A DNA stretch of 13,921 nucleotides. Origin: Lonsdalea britannica (GTDB taxonomy: Bacteria > Pseudomonadota > Gammaproteobacteria > Enterobacterales > Enterobacteriaceae). The first letter of the stretch is position 1. Each line of letters starts with the position of its first letter. The DNA lies in the NCBI RefSeq assembly GCF_946477055.1, contig NZ_CAMKXG010000071.1, positions 1-13,921 on the forward strand. The letters are read 5' to 3'. The notes below the pieces were generated by a model. It was not told where the DNA came from. It was given only the letters and a program-made list of their open reading frames with translations, and made no database searches. Position numbers and translations under genes: made by a program. Of the stretch, positions 1 to 7,193 are shown one piece after another.

Positions 1-2
1 AC

Positions 3-1487
3 GCGCAGGGAAGCTGGCGTTATGCCGACATCGCGTCGCGCGTTGCCGCTATCTGCGGGGAATTGGCGCGGATTCAGCCGCCACGTGTGCTTATCTACGG
101 TCATAAAGAGCGCGATACGGCGGCGGCACTGCTGGCCTGCGCCTGGTGCGGCGTTCCATTTACCGTCGTCGACAGCGTCAACCCGCCGCTGCGTATGGCG
201 CACATCGCCGCCCTTTACGGTACTGAGCTGATTCTGGACGGGCGCGAACATCCGGACACGGCGCCGATCGCCAATGAGTGCTACCGCTGTCTGTGGCTGC
301 CCGCGCTGCCGGACGGCGACTTTACGGGCGGCTACACCCCGCCCTCCGCGGTCGATCCGCTGTTTTATGTGCTTTCGACCTCCGGCAGTACCGGGCAGCC
401 CAAAGGCGTGCAGATCGGGTGCGATAATTTCGGCGCGTTCTTTGGCTGGTATCACCGCGTGATGCAAGCCGCGGGCGAGGAGGATGAAGGGCATCTCAAT
501 CATGCCCGGCTGTCGTTTGATATGGGGCTACTGGACTTCTTTACCTGTTTTGCGTTGGGCAAACCGCTCATCATGCTGCCGCACGCGTACAATGCGTTGC
601 CCCGGCTGAACCTCAACATGATGGTTTCCGAACCGGAGGTCAGCCTGTCGAGTGGGTTCTCCACCCCGAGCTTTCTGGAAATCATGTGCAACGATCCGCG
701 CTTTAACGCAGCGACGCTGCCGCATCTTCGCACTCTGATGGTCGGGGGCGAAAGCGTCTCCCCACAGCTGGTCGAACGCCTGTTGGCCCGCTTTCCGTCG
801 CTCAAGATCTTACATGGCTACGGTCCGACGGAGACGACCTGCCTGACGCATCTGCATCCGCTGGACGGCACAACCGCGCAGAACGCGGGCCTGCTCCCGC
901 TGGGTCGGCCTCGCGGCACGCTGCGGGTCGCCATCGAGGATGCGCAGCACACGTCGCTGCCGGAAGGCGAAATCGGCGAAGTCGTCGTCTACGGCGATCA
1001 GGTCGGGCGGGGCTATCTGCCGGAGTCACATCCCAATAATGCCGCCTTTGGCTCACGTCACGGCGTCGCGTTCTACCGCACCGGCGATCTCGGCTGGCTG
1101 AATGCGCAGGGCCATCTGTTTATCAAAGGGCGCCGCGACTCACAGGTCAAATGGCACGGCAACCGTGTTGATCTTCAGGAAATCGATGCTGCGGCGTGCA
1201 GTTTCGCGCACACGGTCATGGCAACGGCGCTGCCCGTCTATCAACAGCAAAAACTGGCCGACGTGCTGTTACTGGTGCAGCTCCATTCCCACCTCGAAAA
1301 CGGGGAACATGCCTTTCGGATTCATTTATCTCAGCAGCTGCCTAAATATATGGTTCCCACAAGCATTCGCTTTATTTCCGAATTCCCCCTTAATCAAAAC
1401 GGAAAAATTGATCGTCAGGCGTTATTACACCTCTTCACCGACGCAAATAAAGACGGTCAACCACCCCGCTCATTGCAAGCCGGGTAA
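3..1487 (+). CDS. Stand-alone adenylation enzyme (NRPS/DltA-like amino acid:carrier protein ligase), 5' partial
   Basis: ATP-dependent AMP-ligase that should activate an amino or related acid and load it on a phosphopantetheinyl carrier protein. The reading frame is open to the left edge, so the start codon lies outside; 494 codons are visible and the family is about 500-510 residues, so little is missing. Counting from base 3, the core motifs run in order: P-loop STSGSTGQPKG (125-135), FD of A4 (172-173), GYGPTETT (272-279), YRTGDL (358-363), GRRDSQVKWHGNRVDLQEI (376-394), LPKYMVP (446-452) and NQNGKID with the catalytic Lys468. No carrier or condensation domain is fused to it. The STPSF stretch before A5 resembles DltA and the prolyl-AMP ligases PltF/PigI/CloN4. 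The pocket residues I can place (D, M, L, then M, G, G, C, L, Lys) do not clearly match the proline code I remember, so the substrate is open. The last 180 bases are more AT-rich than the rest. Confidence 0.9.
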   Translation, partial: AQGSWRYADIASRVAAICGELARIQPPRVLIYGHKERDTAAALLACAWCGVPFTVVDSVNPPLRMAHIAALYGTELILDGREHPDTAPIANECYRCLWLPALPDGDFTGGYTPPSAVDPLFYVLSTSGSTGQPKGVQIGCDNFGAFFGWYHRVMQAAGEEDEGHLNHARLSFDMGLLDFFTCFALGKPLIMLPHAYNALPRLNLNMMVSEPEVSLSSGFSTPSFLEIMCNDPRFNAATLPHLRTLMVGGESVSPQLVERLLARFPSLKILHGYGPTETTCLTHLHPLDGTTAQNAGLLPLGRPRGTLRVAIEDAQHTSLPEGEIGEVVVYGDQVGRGYLPESHPNNAAFGSRHGVAFYRTGDLGWLNAQGHLFIKGRRDSQVKWHGNRVDLQEIDAAACSFAHTVMATALPVYQQQKLADVLLLVQLHSHLENGEHAFRIHLSQQLPKYMVPTSIRFISEFPLNQNGKIDRQALLHLFTDANKDGQPPRSLQAG

Positions 1488-1498
1488 AAAATTTTTTA
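1485..1498. repeat. Perfect 14-bp A/T palindrome at the adenylation gene stop codon
   Basis: TA6T6A is a perfect palindrome that overlaps the TAA stop of the adenylation gene and opens the 79-base gap before the first dehydrogenase gene. A-tract/T-tract DNA of this kind is bent and is a typical nucleoid-protein (H-NS/IHF-like) target. It is not a terminator, as it has no GC stem. A functional role is inference only. Confidence 0.35.
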
Positions 1499-1566
1499 TT
1501 TATCACTCTATTCTGTCACGTCTCAAGGGTAATGAGCCTGCCGCCTGAATAGACAGAGGATATGTC

Positions 1567-2715
1567 ATGGAAATCAGTTCAACACATCATGCGCTTCGAG
1601 TATTAGCGATGACGACTTTCGATTCAGGCCGGTATATCGGGCGACTTTTGGAGGCCGACGCCGACAATTACCTGCGTACCAATGACTATGCGTTAGCGCC
1701 GCAGCTTAATCGTTTGGGATTGCCTGAAAAATGGAATCCCACGCCCTTGGTTTTGGAAAATGGTGACGTCTTATATGAATTAACGGTTTCTCAACGCTGT
1801 TATTTCTATGAAGCGCTGGGATATATCGATCCCAATCTTATTTTCGCCAGTCCCACGCCCGGCATGTCGGGGTTTGTGATTGAGACCATCGGCAGCGCAG
1901 CGCAGCAGGAGACGTTCTTCAGTTACTTCAAAACGAAACTCAGCCGCAGCTGCTTTGCCATGAGCGAACCGGCTCGCGGATCGGACGCGAGCGATCTTCG
2001 GACGCGGGCGACCAAGGTCGACGGAGGATGGCGTATCAGCGGGGAAAAATATTTCATCGGCAACGGACACATTACGGATGTCGGTATTGTGTTCGCCCGC
2101 ACGGCTGAAGGCCCTCTGGGGCTGAATATGTTTCTGTTCGAACCGGCTAAGGTCGATGGGTTTAGCGCTACCCGCCAGCCCGTCTTTGGGGTTCCCGGCA
2201 GTAATATCTCGCACCTGCGCTTTGAAGACATGTTGCTGCCGGAGGAGGCGCTGGTCGGCGCGCATCTGAACCCCGCGCAGCGCTTTTCTTCCGCCACGCT
2301 CGCGACGTTCGATCATCTGCGCCCCTGTGTCGGCGCGCTGGCGCTGGGGGTAGTCCGGGCGCTACTGGATCACGTCGTCGAAGTGGGTTATTTACCGCGT
2401 ACTCAGGCTGCGCGCCTGCGTACGATGCGCAGGCGGTTATCCGCCGGACTTGATCGTCTTCTGGCCATCGCGGAGCGAATGGATCGCGGAGAGCGCATCA
2501 GTCGGCACATCGGCCTCGCCAAAGCGGAGACCACCCTGCTGGCGGAGCAGTTGGTGCATGAGCTGGTTCACGCCTGCGACCCGGCGGTGGTTTGCGATCC
2601 TTTCTTTTGCAAAGCCTGGCGCGATATCAGCGGTTTCGAATACACGGAAGGGACACGGAATATCCACCTGCTGAACGCCAGTCACGTCTTCAAAAGCGAG
2701 CGGGTTCATGCGTGA
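1567..2715 (+). CDS. Acyl-CoA dehydrogenase-like flavoprotein 1 (module A)
   Basis: FAD-dependent alpha,beta-dehydrogenase of the ACAD fold, 382 aa (family usually 370-400). Visible marks: FAMSEPARGSD (130-140, ACAD signature 1), WRISGEKYFIGNG (155-167, the beta-domain strand that packs on the flavin), and FEYTEGTRNIHLLNA (357-371), which keeps Glu361 at the MCAD catalytic-base position. Beside an adenylation enzyme, the natural comparison is with carrier-bound substrate oxidases such as PigA, PltE and CloN3 (prolyl- to pyrrolyl-S-carrier), but a fatty-acyl substrate cannot be excluded. The start at 1567 has an AGAGGA site (1555-1560) six bases upstream; a second in-frame ATG at 1609 lacks one. 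The stop overlaps the next gene by 8 bases. It is homologous to the gene at 5224 (GLPEKWNP/GLPDKYNP, FEYxEGTxxIxLLN). The first 250 bases are AT-rich compared with the rest. Confidence 0.9.
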   Translation: MEISSTHHALRVLAMTTFDSGRYIGRLLEADADNYLRTNDYALAPQLNRLGLPEKWNPTPLVLENGDVLYELTVSQRCYFYEALGYIDPNLIFASPTPGMSGFVIETIGSAAQQETFFSYFKTKLSRSCFAMSEPARGSDASDLRTRATKVDGGWRISGEKYFIGNGHITDVGIVFARTAEGPLGLNMFLFEPAKVDGFSATRQPVFGVPGSNISHLRFEDMLLPEEALVGAHLNPAQRFSSATLATFDHLRPCVGALALGVVRALLDHVVEVGYLPRTQAARLRTMRRRLSAGLDRLLAIAERMDRGERISRHIGLAKAETTLLAEQLVHELVHACDPAVVCDPFFCKAWRDISGFEYTEGTRNIHLLNASHVFKSERVHA

Positions 2716-3391
2716 TGTTTCCCGTTTCTGGATCGATCAGGCTGGCCTGTTACGTCCCAACATTTCGTGGCGAGCGGCAAACGACTTTGATCTGGCCGGC
2801 CTGAGTTGCTGGCATGCGCTGCACCCCGACGTTGAGGCCGCGTCGCTACGTATCGCGGCGTGCCCTTATGCATGCGATAACGTTCACATCGCCCATCACC
2901 CGGCGGTGGTCGAGGCCCTACAGACCCTGAGAAAAGACCAAACGGATTCGCTGCTGTACCTGCATACCGGTCTGGCGAAAGAGTGCAAGTCCGCCGTGCT
3001 GCCCAGCTTTATCTGGCAGACGGGCCACTATCGTGAAGTCCTCGGACTGGCGGTGGACCCGCCGATGCCGGGCTGGTCTGAGATGCAGCTGGCGGCGGCG
3101 ATGGCGCAAGAGCACGGCGGCTGCTGGCTGGTGTTGGACGCCATCACCCGTTACACGCCCCACACCGAGCAGGCGCTGTCCCACGTGCTGTATCTGCATT
3201 TCACCTCCGAAGCGGCGATCCGTGACGTCGGTGGTTGGCGCTGGGATATCGCCACGCAGCCCGAAGAAGAGCGCCTGAGTCTGCCCGACTGGCTGGCGTC
3301 GCCCTCCGAAGGAAGCATTCTGCTCGATGCCGTGGGCTACCGCCCGCCTGTTGCCATGAAAATCCAGCGCGTGACGGGGCAGAGAGGTTGA
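2708..3391 (+). CDS. Degenerate, shortened KAS III-like protein 1 (no catalytic Cys), module A
   Basis: 227 aa, not recognisable by catalytic motifs, but it lines up by eye with the two intact KAS III-like proteins nearby. TDSLLYLH (79-86) matches VDNIKLCVH and IDTLIYVH of the partners. VDPPMPGWSEMQLAAA (117-132) matches the nucleophile segment, where Cys is replaced by Pro121. CWLVLDA (139-145) matches the strand that follows. After about residue 170 most of the second thiolase half, with the His and Asn positions, is missing. The last part, GSILLDAVGYRPPVAMKI (202-219), still resembles the C-terminal beta-hairpin of the partners (KVLLISIGLGVTAAS). It should therefore be catalytically dead as a ketoacyl synthase and may be a structural or regulatory partner, as PqsB is for PqsC. 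It is translationally coupled: ATG overlaps the upstream stop by 8 bases. Fold assignment is inference from alignment by eye. Confidence 0.7.
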   Translation: MRDVSRFWIDQAGLLRPNISWRAANDFDLAGLSCWHALHPDVEAASLRIAACPYACDNVHIAHHPAVVEALQTLRKDQTDSLLYLHTGLAKECKSAVLPSFIWQTGHYREVLGLAVDPPMPGWSEMQLAAAMAQEHGGCWLVLDAITRYTPHTEQALSHVLYLHFTSEAAIRDVGGWRWDIATQPEEERLSLPDWLASPSEGSILLDAVGYRPPVAMKIQRVTGQRG

Positions 3392-4197
3392 TGAGGGACG
3401 CCAAACTCGCAGCATTGCTGTCGGATTTCGAGTGTCCTCGCCTCCGTCCGTTGCGCAGGCAGGAGATCGCATGGCGACAGACGATGACCGCCTCGCGCCT
3501 GCCCATCGCCGACGGACAGGGCTGCTGGCGTGAACAAGGCGCGATGCATGAACCGAAGGTGCTGCTCCTGCATGGCTGGGGAGGCGATGCCTCGTTGTTC
3601 GGTCCGTTGGCGGCCGCCTTGTCGGCCATCGGCTGGCACGTGATCGTCCCCGACCTGCTGGGGCATGGCGACGCCAGCGCCATGCAATTCGGGTATGCCG
3701 CCCAGTTGCAGTGGCTCAACGCCCTTGAGCGTCGCTTTGGTCATTTTGATCTCATCGTTGCCCACTCAGCAGGCGCGCTGCTGGTCGAGGTCGCGCGGGC
3801 GCAGGGTGCGCTGAGGAGTCACCATCGCCTGTCACTGGCGGGGCCGGTCACGCTGACCTCGCTGTTCGAACGCTACCTCAGCCAGACCCGACAGGCCGGT
3901 TTTGACGCCGCCGCGCTGGCGGCGGCCTATGTGGATGACCAGCACCTTCCCCCATCGCTGCTGGCCCCGGAACCATGTTTATCCGGCGGCAACCTGTTGA
4001 TCTGCCACGGGAGCGATGACGAGGTTATTCCGGTGCATGAAGCGAAACGCTTAGCCGCCAGACATCCCCGCAGTACGCTCTGGCTCCCCGCTAACACGGG
4101 ACACATGGGGCTGGTTCAGCATCCCGAGCTGGCGCAGCGGGTGGCGCGTTTTTGTCCCCTGCCGAACGGGAGGTCCGCGGATGCGCTTGACGCTTAA
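3391..4197 (+). CDS. Alpha/beta-hydrolase fold protein (thioesterase or acyltransferase)
   Basis: 268 aa alpha/beta hydrolase. Seen: oxyanion-hole HGWGG (61-65), nucleophile elbow AHSAG (124-128, Ser126, with Ala in place of the usual first Gly), acid Asp210 in HGSDDEVIP (206-214) and His238 in NTGHMG, giving a complete Ser-Asp-His triad. The frame is open further upstream to 3235, but that part lies inside the preceding gene. The start at 3391 is chosen because its ATG shares one base with the upstream TGA (TGATG) and follows AGAGAGG (3381-3387). The next gene starts 17 bases before this stop. In a carrier-protein pathway this could be a releasing or editing thioesterase. In clorobiocin biosynthesis the hydrolase-fold CloN7 transfers the pyrrolyl group to a sugar hydroxyl, next to a KAS III-like CloN2, so an acyltransferase role is a serious alternative. 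No signal peptide, so cytoplasmic. Confidence 0.85.
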   Translation: MRDAKLAALLSDFECPRLRPLRRQEIAWRQTMTASRLPIADGQGCWREQGAMHEPKVLLLHGWGGDASLFGPLAAALSAIGWHVIVPDLLGHGDASAMQFGYAAQLQWLNALERRFGHFDLIVAHSAGALLVEVARAQGALRSHHRLSLAGPVTLTSLFERYLSQTRQAGFDAAALAAAYVDDQHLPPSLLAPEPCLSGGNLLICHGSDDEVIPVHEAKRLAARHPRSTLWLPANTGHMGLVQHPELAQRVARFCPLPNGRSADALDA

Positions 4198-5125
4198 CGA
4201 CATGGAAATCGCCTTCGCGCCGAAGATGCAGACGTTGGACGAGGCGGCGCACACGCTGGGACTGACGCGGATCGAAGCCAAAATGTTTGAGCGCTTCTAT
4301 GGGCTGCGGCAGTTTCCTCACGATAAGAGTCAGGATCTGACCGGCCTCATCGCGCCCGCGCTACAGAGCATCGTCCGGCGCCACGCGGCAATCGTGGATA
4401 ACATCAAACTCTGCGTGCATTGCCATACCATTCCCTCCGTCACGCCCTTTGGCGCGCCGATTTTGCCCGCGCTCGTCAGGCAGATCGTCGGGGATCACGT
4501 CGAATACGCGGGATACACCATGAGCCATTGCGCCACCGGACTGGTGGCGCTGGATCAGGTCGCCAGCTGGCTTGGCGACGAGGAATACGCGCTGGTGATC
4601 ATCGCGGAGAAGGCGTTCCATCCCAAAGTGCAGTTCATCGCCGACACCACCATCATGGGCGAAGCCGCCTGTGTGCTGCTGGTATCGCGACGCCCCGGCC
4701 CGGTGCGTCTGCTCGGAACGACAACGACGCGCGATGGCCGGTTCAGCATCAACAGCGGCCACTTTACGGACCGCTGCCCGGTACATTTTTCCCATATCTA
4801 CACCGATTTTGTGTGCCGCCACATCACCGAGAGCCTGACCAACGCCGGTCTGGGCTTTGATGATATGGCTTATATTGCGCCTCATAACGTTAACCTGGCG
4901 TCCTGGAAAGAAATTGAAAGAACGTTGTTTTTGCCGGTCGGCAAAATAGTGATGGAGAATGTTCCTTTGTACGGCCACTGTTTCGGCGCCGATCCTTTTA
5001 TCAATTTGCAGTACCTGATAAAAACCAAACAAATAAAGCCCGGCGACAAAGTTCTATTAATCAGTATTGGTTTAGGCGTTACGGCGGCGTCCACCATGGT
5101 GGAATATGTTTCTGAGATGAATTAA
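4181..5125 (+). CDS. KAS III-like acyltransferase/condensing enzyme 1 (Cys-His-His), module A
   Basis: 314 aa, close to FabH length (about 317). The nucleophile segment is MSHCATGLVALD with Cys117. His235 sits in APHNVN, the place of the FabH HQxN His. Where FabH has the third catalytic residue Asn in YGNTSAAS, this protein has YGHCFGAD, so Asn is replaced by His266. The C-terminal glycine-rich hairpin is ISIGLGVTAAS (295-305). Loss of Asn is known in KAS III relatives that transfer acyl groups to O, N or other carriers rather than do decarboxylative Claisen condensation (PqsC, CerJ-type), so an acyl-transfer role is more likely than fatty-acid priming. The start at 4181 overlaps the hydrolase gene by 17 bases and gives an N-terminus MRLT that matches the paralogue at 7184; the in-frame ATG at 4202 is the alternative. 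From about 4860 the gene turns AT-rich. Probable partner of the Cys-less protein at 2708. Confidence 0.85.
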   Translation: MRLTLNDMEIAFAPKMQTLDEAAHTLGLTRIEAKMFERFYGLRQFPHDKSQDLTGLIAPALQSIVRRHAAIVDNIKLCVHCHTIPSVTPFGAPILPALVRQIVGDHVEYAGYTMSHCATGLVALDQVASWLGDEEYALVIIAEKAFHPKVQFIADTTIMGEAACVLLVSRRPGPVRLLGTTTTRDGRFSINSGHFTDRCPVHFSHIYTDFVCRHITESLTNAGLGFDDMAYIAPHNVNLASWKEIERTLFLPVGKIVMENVPLYGHCFGADPFINLQYLIKTKQIKPGDKVLLISIGLGVTAASTMVEYVSEMN

Positions 5126-5223
5126 CGCGCCGTGCGCAATCTGAATCAATTCAATCATTCGACAAGGATTAGACTGCTGTCAGGAAATAGAGTGCAGCGT
5201 CATTGACCGGCTGAGGGATAACA
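5126..5223. other. 98-base gap between modules A and B
   Basis: This is the second of only two sizeable gaps in the operon before the GIN gene (the other is 1488-1566). It holds no ORF of note and no hairpin with a T-run, so read-through from module A is likely. It lies inside a longer AT-rich patch running from about 4860 to 5470, which includes the end of one gene and the start of the next. I see no convincing -35/-10 pair in it. Confidence 0.4.
5212..5218 (+). promoter_or_regulatory. Ribosome binding site deciding the GTG start of the second dehydrogenase gene
   Basis: TGAGGGA lies five bases before the GTG at 5224. No ATG in the frame is better placed, and the following residues (MKKDEYHLN) form a plausible N-terminus, so GTG is the likely start. 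Confidence 0.65.
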
Positions 5224-6333
5224 GTGAAAAAGGATGAATATCACCTGAACGTATTGGATAAAAGCCTGGAGAAATTTTATTCCGCAGGTTTAATACTTGA
5301 AGATAACGTTCAGGAAGGCGTCAATTATATTAAGGATGATCTCTTATTAACGTTATCTCATACCGGCTTGCCCGATAAATATAATCCCTGGCGAGATCAT
5401 GCAGCAGCAATGCCGTTTGATATGCGTCACTTCCCCACCTATTTACGCGTCGTGGAATATATTTCGCGTTCGGACGCCAGCTGTTTACTCTCTCTGCCGG
5501 GCACCTCTCTCGCCTGCCGGGCCGTGCAGATGCTGGGCAACGACGCGCAGCAGGAGCATTTTTTTTCCCGCTTCCTGACGCAGCCGTCCTGGACCTTTTT
5601 CGCCGTGAGCGAACCGGAGATTGGCTCTGATGCCTCGTCGATTACGACGCGCCTCGATAGCGGTGAGCAGGGACTCACGCTGACGGGCAGCAAAATGTTT
5701 ATCGGCGGCGCACAGATTGCCAGCATTGGTCTGGTGTTCGCGCGACACGGCGACAGGACACAACTGGTCATGGTGGAGCCGCAACAAGCGCCCGCAGCCA
5801 TCACCGTCGAACCGCTGGCCGCCTACGGACTTGCCGGTGCGGGATTATCGCAGATCACGTTTGACGCATTCCCCGTTCAGCCTGAACACATCCTGGGATT
5901 AACGGCCAGCCCCCTGCGACAGGGCATGAATGCGCTAACGCAGGTCTTCGAGAAGCATCGCCCCCTCGTCGCTGCGATGGCGCTGGGCACCGCGCGCGGT
6001 TTTCTGGAGGCGCTCGACCGGGAAAATATCCCTGAAAACGCGCTGTGGCGGGAGTACCACTCGCTGTACGCCCGCCTGATGGAAGTGGGTGAACACTTTC
6101 AGCAACAGCGTTCGCGCGTCTGGCAAACCAGTCAGATCAAACGACAGGCCACGGCGTTCGTCGAACGAGTCGCTCACCGGCTTCCTCACCTTCTGCCCAC
6201 GAAACATTGGGTAAATCAGCCGGGCCTCATGAAACGATACCGCGATGCTTTCGCCTTTGAATACATGGAAGGGACGTCGCATATTCAGCTGCTCAACGGC
6301 TGGCGCGGCTTCCTTGCCGGTAAGGAACAGTGA
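5224..6333 (+). CDS. Acyl-CoA dehydrogenase-like flavoprotein 2 (module B)
   Basis: 369 aa ACAD-fold flavoprotein with a GTG start. Seen: FAVSEPEIGSD (126-136, ACAD signature), LTLTGSKMFIGG (151-162, flavin-side strand) and FEYMEGTSHIQLLNG (345-359), with Glu349 at the catalytic-base position. It is a diverged paralogue of the protein at 1567. The shared blocks are GLP-D/E-KxNP, the D/E-AQQExFF stretch before the signature, and the C-terminal FEYxEGTxxIxLLN, so both may desaturate different intermediates of one pathway or act as a heteromer. It starts the second module after a 98-base gap, and its stop shares one base with the ATG of the next gene. The first 250 bases are AT-rich, just like the start of the first copy. 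The substrate cannot be read from the sequence; a carrier-bound aminoacyl or short acyl thioester is my preference from the context. Confidence 0.9.
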   Translation: MKKDEYHLNVLDKSLEKFYSAGLILEDNVQEGVNYIKDDLLLTLSHTGLPDKYNPWRDHAAAMPFDMRHFPTYLRVVEYISRSDASCLLSLPGTSLACRAVQMLGNDAQQEHFFSRFLTQPSWTFFAVSEPEIGSDASSITTRLDSGEQGLTLTGSKMFIGGAQIASIGLVFARHGDRTQLVMVEPQQAPAAITVEPLAAYGLAGAGLSQITFDAFPVQPEHILGLTASPLRQGMNALTQVFEKHRPLVAAMALGTARGFLEALDRENIPENALWREYHSLYARLMEVGEHFQQQRSRVWQTSQIKRQATAFVERVAHRLPHLLPTKHWVNQPGLMKRYRDAFAFEYMEGTSHIQLLNGWRGFLAGKEQ

Positions 6334-7193
6334 TGAGCCTGAGCCTGCATCCCCGGCACATCATCTGGAATACGTTTGGCGAACTGGAGCCATTTAATCC
6401 CGCCTGGCTGGATGAAGTCGATCACTGGGAGGATTACGTCGCCGCGTTTTTTCAGTCGAACGGGCTGCCGTGGGATCCTACGCAAAGCCAGGTGGTCGAG
6501 TGCATTACCGCCGAAGACAAAGCGCCGTTCGTGCGCATGATGGATGGTTTATTGCCGTCGCTGCAGGCCGTCACCGACTGCCGGGATATCGATGTGGTGA
6601 TGCTGGCGCACTGGACGCCAGATCTGCATCTGGGAACGTCCGTCGTCAATCATGTTATCCACCAGCTGGATCTCAGCGAACAGAGTTTTGCGCTGGCCAT
6701 CAGCGACCGAGGGCTGTCCGCCCCGCTGTTCGCCTTTGACGCGCTGCATCGCTATCTTCGACACAGCGCCCGACGGGCCTTGCTGCTGATTGCCGACCAA
6801 AAACACCTGCTCTATCGCTCCCCGCTGATGCGCAGTCTCGCGCCGCATAACAGCGCCAGCATCGTCGCCGTGAATCGGGACGACGACGGCTGGCGTTATC
6901 TGGGTTATCAACGCAGCGAGCTGAATGCTTCCGGAATAGCGGCACATTGCGAAGAGTTAAAACAGCATTTCGGGCTGGCGGATCACTATCGTCTCGTCGC
7001 CAGTCCCACCTTGCTGTCGCGGCTGCCTGAGCACGAACACCCTCTCCCGGCGGATGATCGCCTGTTGTGTACCTCGCTGTTTGCGGCTCTGGCGCAAGGC
7101 GACACGCGCCACGATCACCTGCTGTTGCTGCGGGAAGAGACGACGATAACCGCACTGGCCTTTCAGGGAACGGAGAATAGAGCATGCGACTGA
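6333..7193 (+). CDS. Degenerate KAS III-like protein 2 (Cys replaced by Leu), module B
   Basis: 286 aa, somewhat short for KAS III. IDVVMLAHWTPD (86-97) matches the strand before the nucleophile loop of the active paralogues. SDRGLSAPLFAFDAL (124-138) matches the family pattern N-x-x-G-C-S-G-F-x-x-A-L position by position, with Leu128 in place of Cys. RALLLIADQ (148-156) is the next strand. The His and Asn regions are not recognisable; the C-terminal DHLLLLREETTITALAF (261-277) resembles the closing beta-hairpin. It should be unable to form an acyl-Cys intermediate, so a non-catalytic partner of the KAS III encoded directly downstream (10-base overlap) is the best guess. The start is the ATG at 6333, which shares one base with the upstream TGA and follows AAGGAA; a GTG one codon earlier is less likely. 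It occupies the same place as the protein at 2708 in module A. Confidence 0.75.
   Translation: MSLSLHPRHIIWNTFGELEPFNPAWLDEVDHWEDYVAAFFQSNGLPWDPTQSQVVECITAEDKAPFVRMMDGLLPSLQAVTDCRDIDVVMLAHWTPDLHLGTSVVNHVIHQLDLSEQSFALAISDRGLSAPLFAFDALHRYLRHSARRALLLIADQKHLLYRSPLMRSLAPHNSASIVAVNRDDDGWRYLGYQRSELNASGIAAHCEELKQHFGLADHYRLVASPTLLSRLPEHEHPLPADDRLLCTSLFAALAQGDTRHDHLLLLREETTITALAFQGTENRACD

Noticed and set aside
22..231. 69-codon ORF at the left edge with an ATG at 22
   Set aside because: It is out of frame with the adenylation gene, whose frame is open to the left edge and shows family sequence (SWRYADIASRV) before any in-window start codon.
1780..2316. 178-codon reverse-strand ORF inside the first dehydrogenase gene
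   Set aside because: It lies wholly within a gene with clear ACAD motifs on the + strand, has no recognisable motif, and fits the antisense shadow pattern of GC-rich coding DNA.
3235..3390. Upstream extension of the hydrolase frame, giving 320 aa
   Set aside because: The extension overlaps the end of the preceding gene by 156 bases and adds an Arg/Ala-rich stretch unlike a hydrolase. The ATG at 3391 in a TGATG overlap is the natural start.
2918..3472. 184-codon reverse-strand ORF across the degenerate KAS and hydrolase genes
   Set aside because: It spans the coupled junction of two + strand genes, is Arg/Gln/His-rich and low in motif content, and has no plausible ribosome site.
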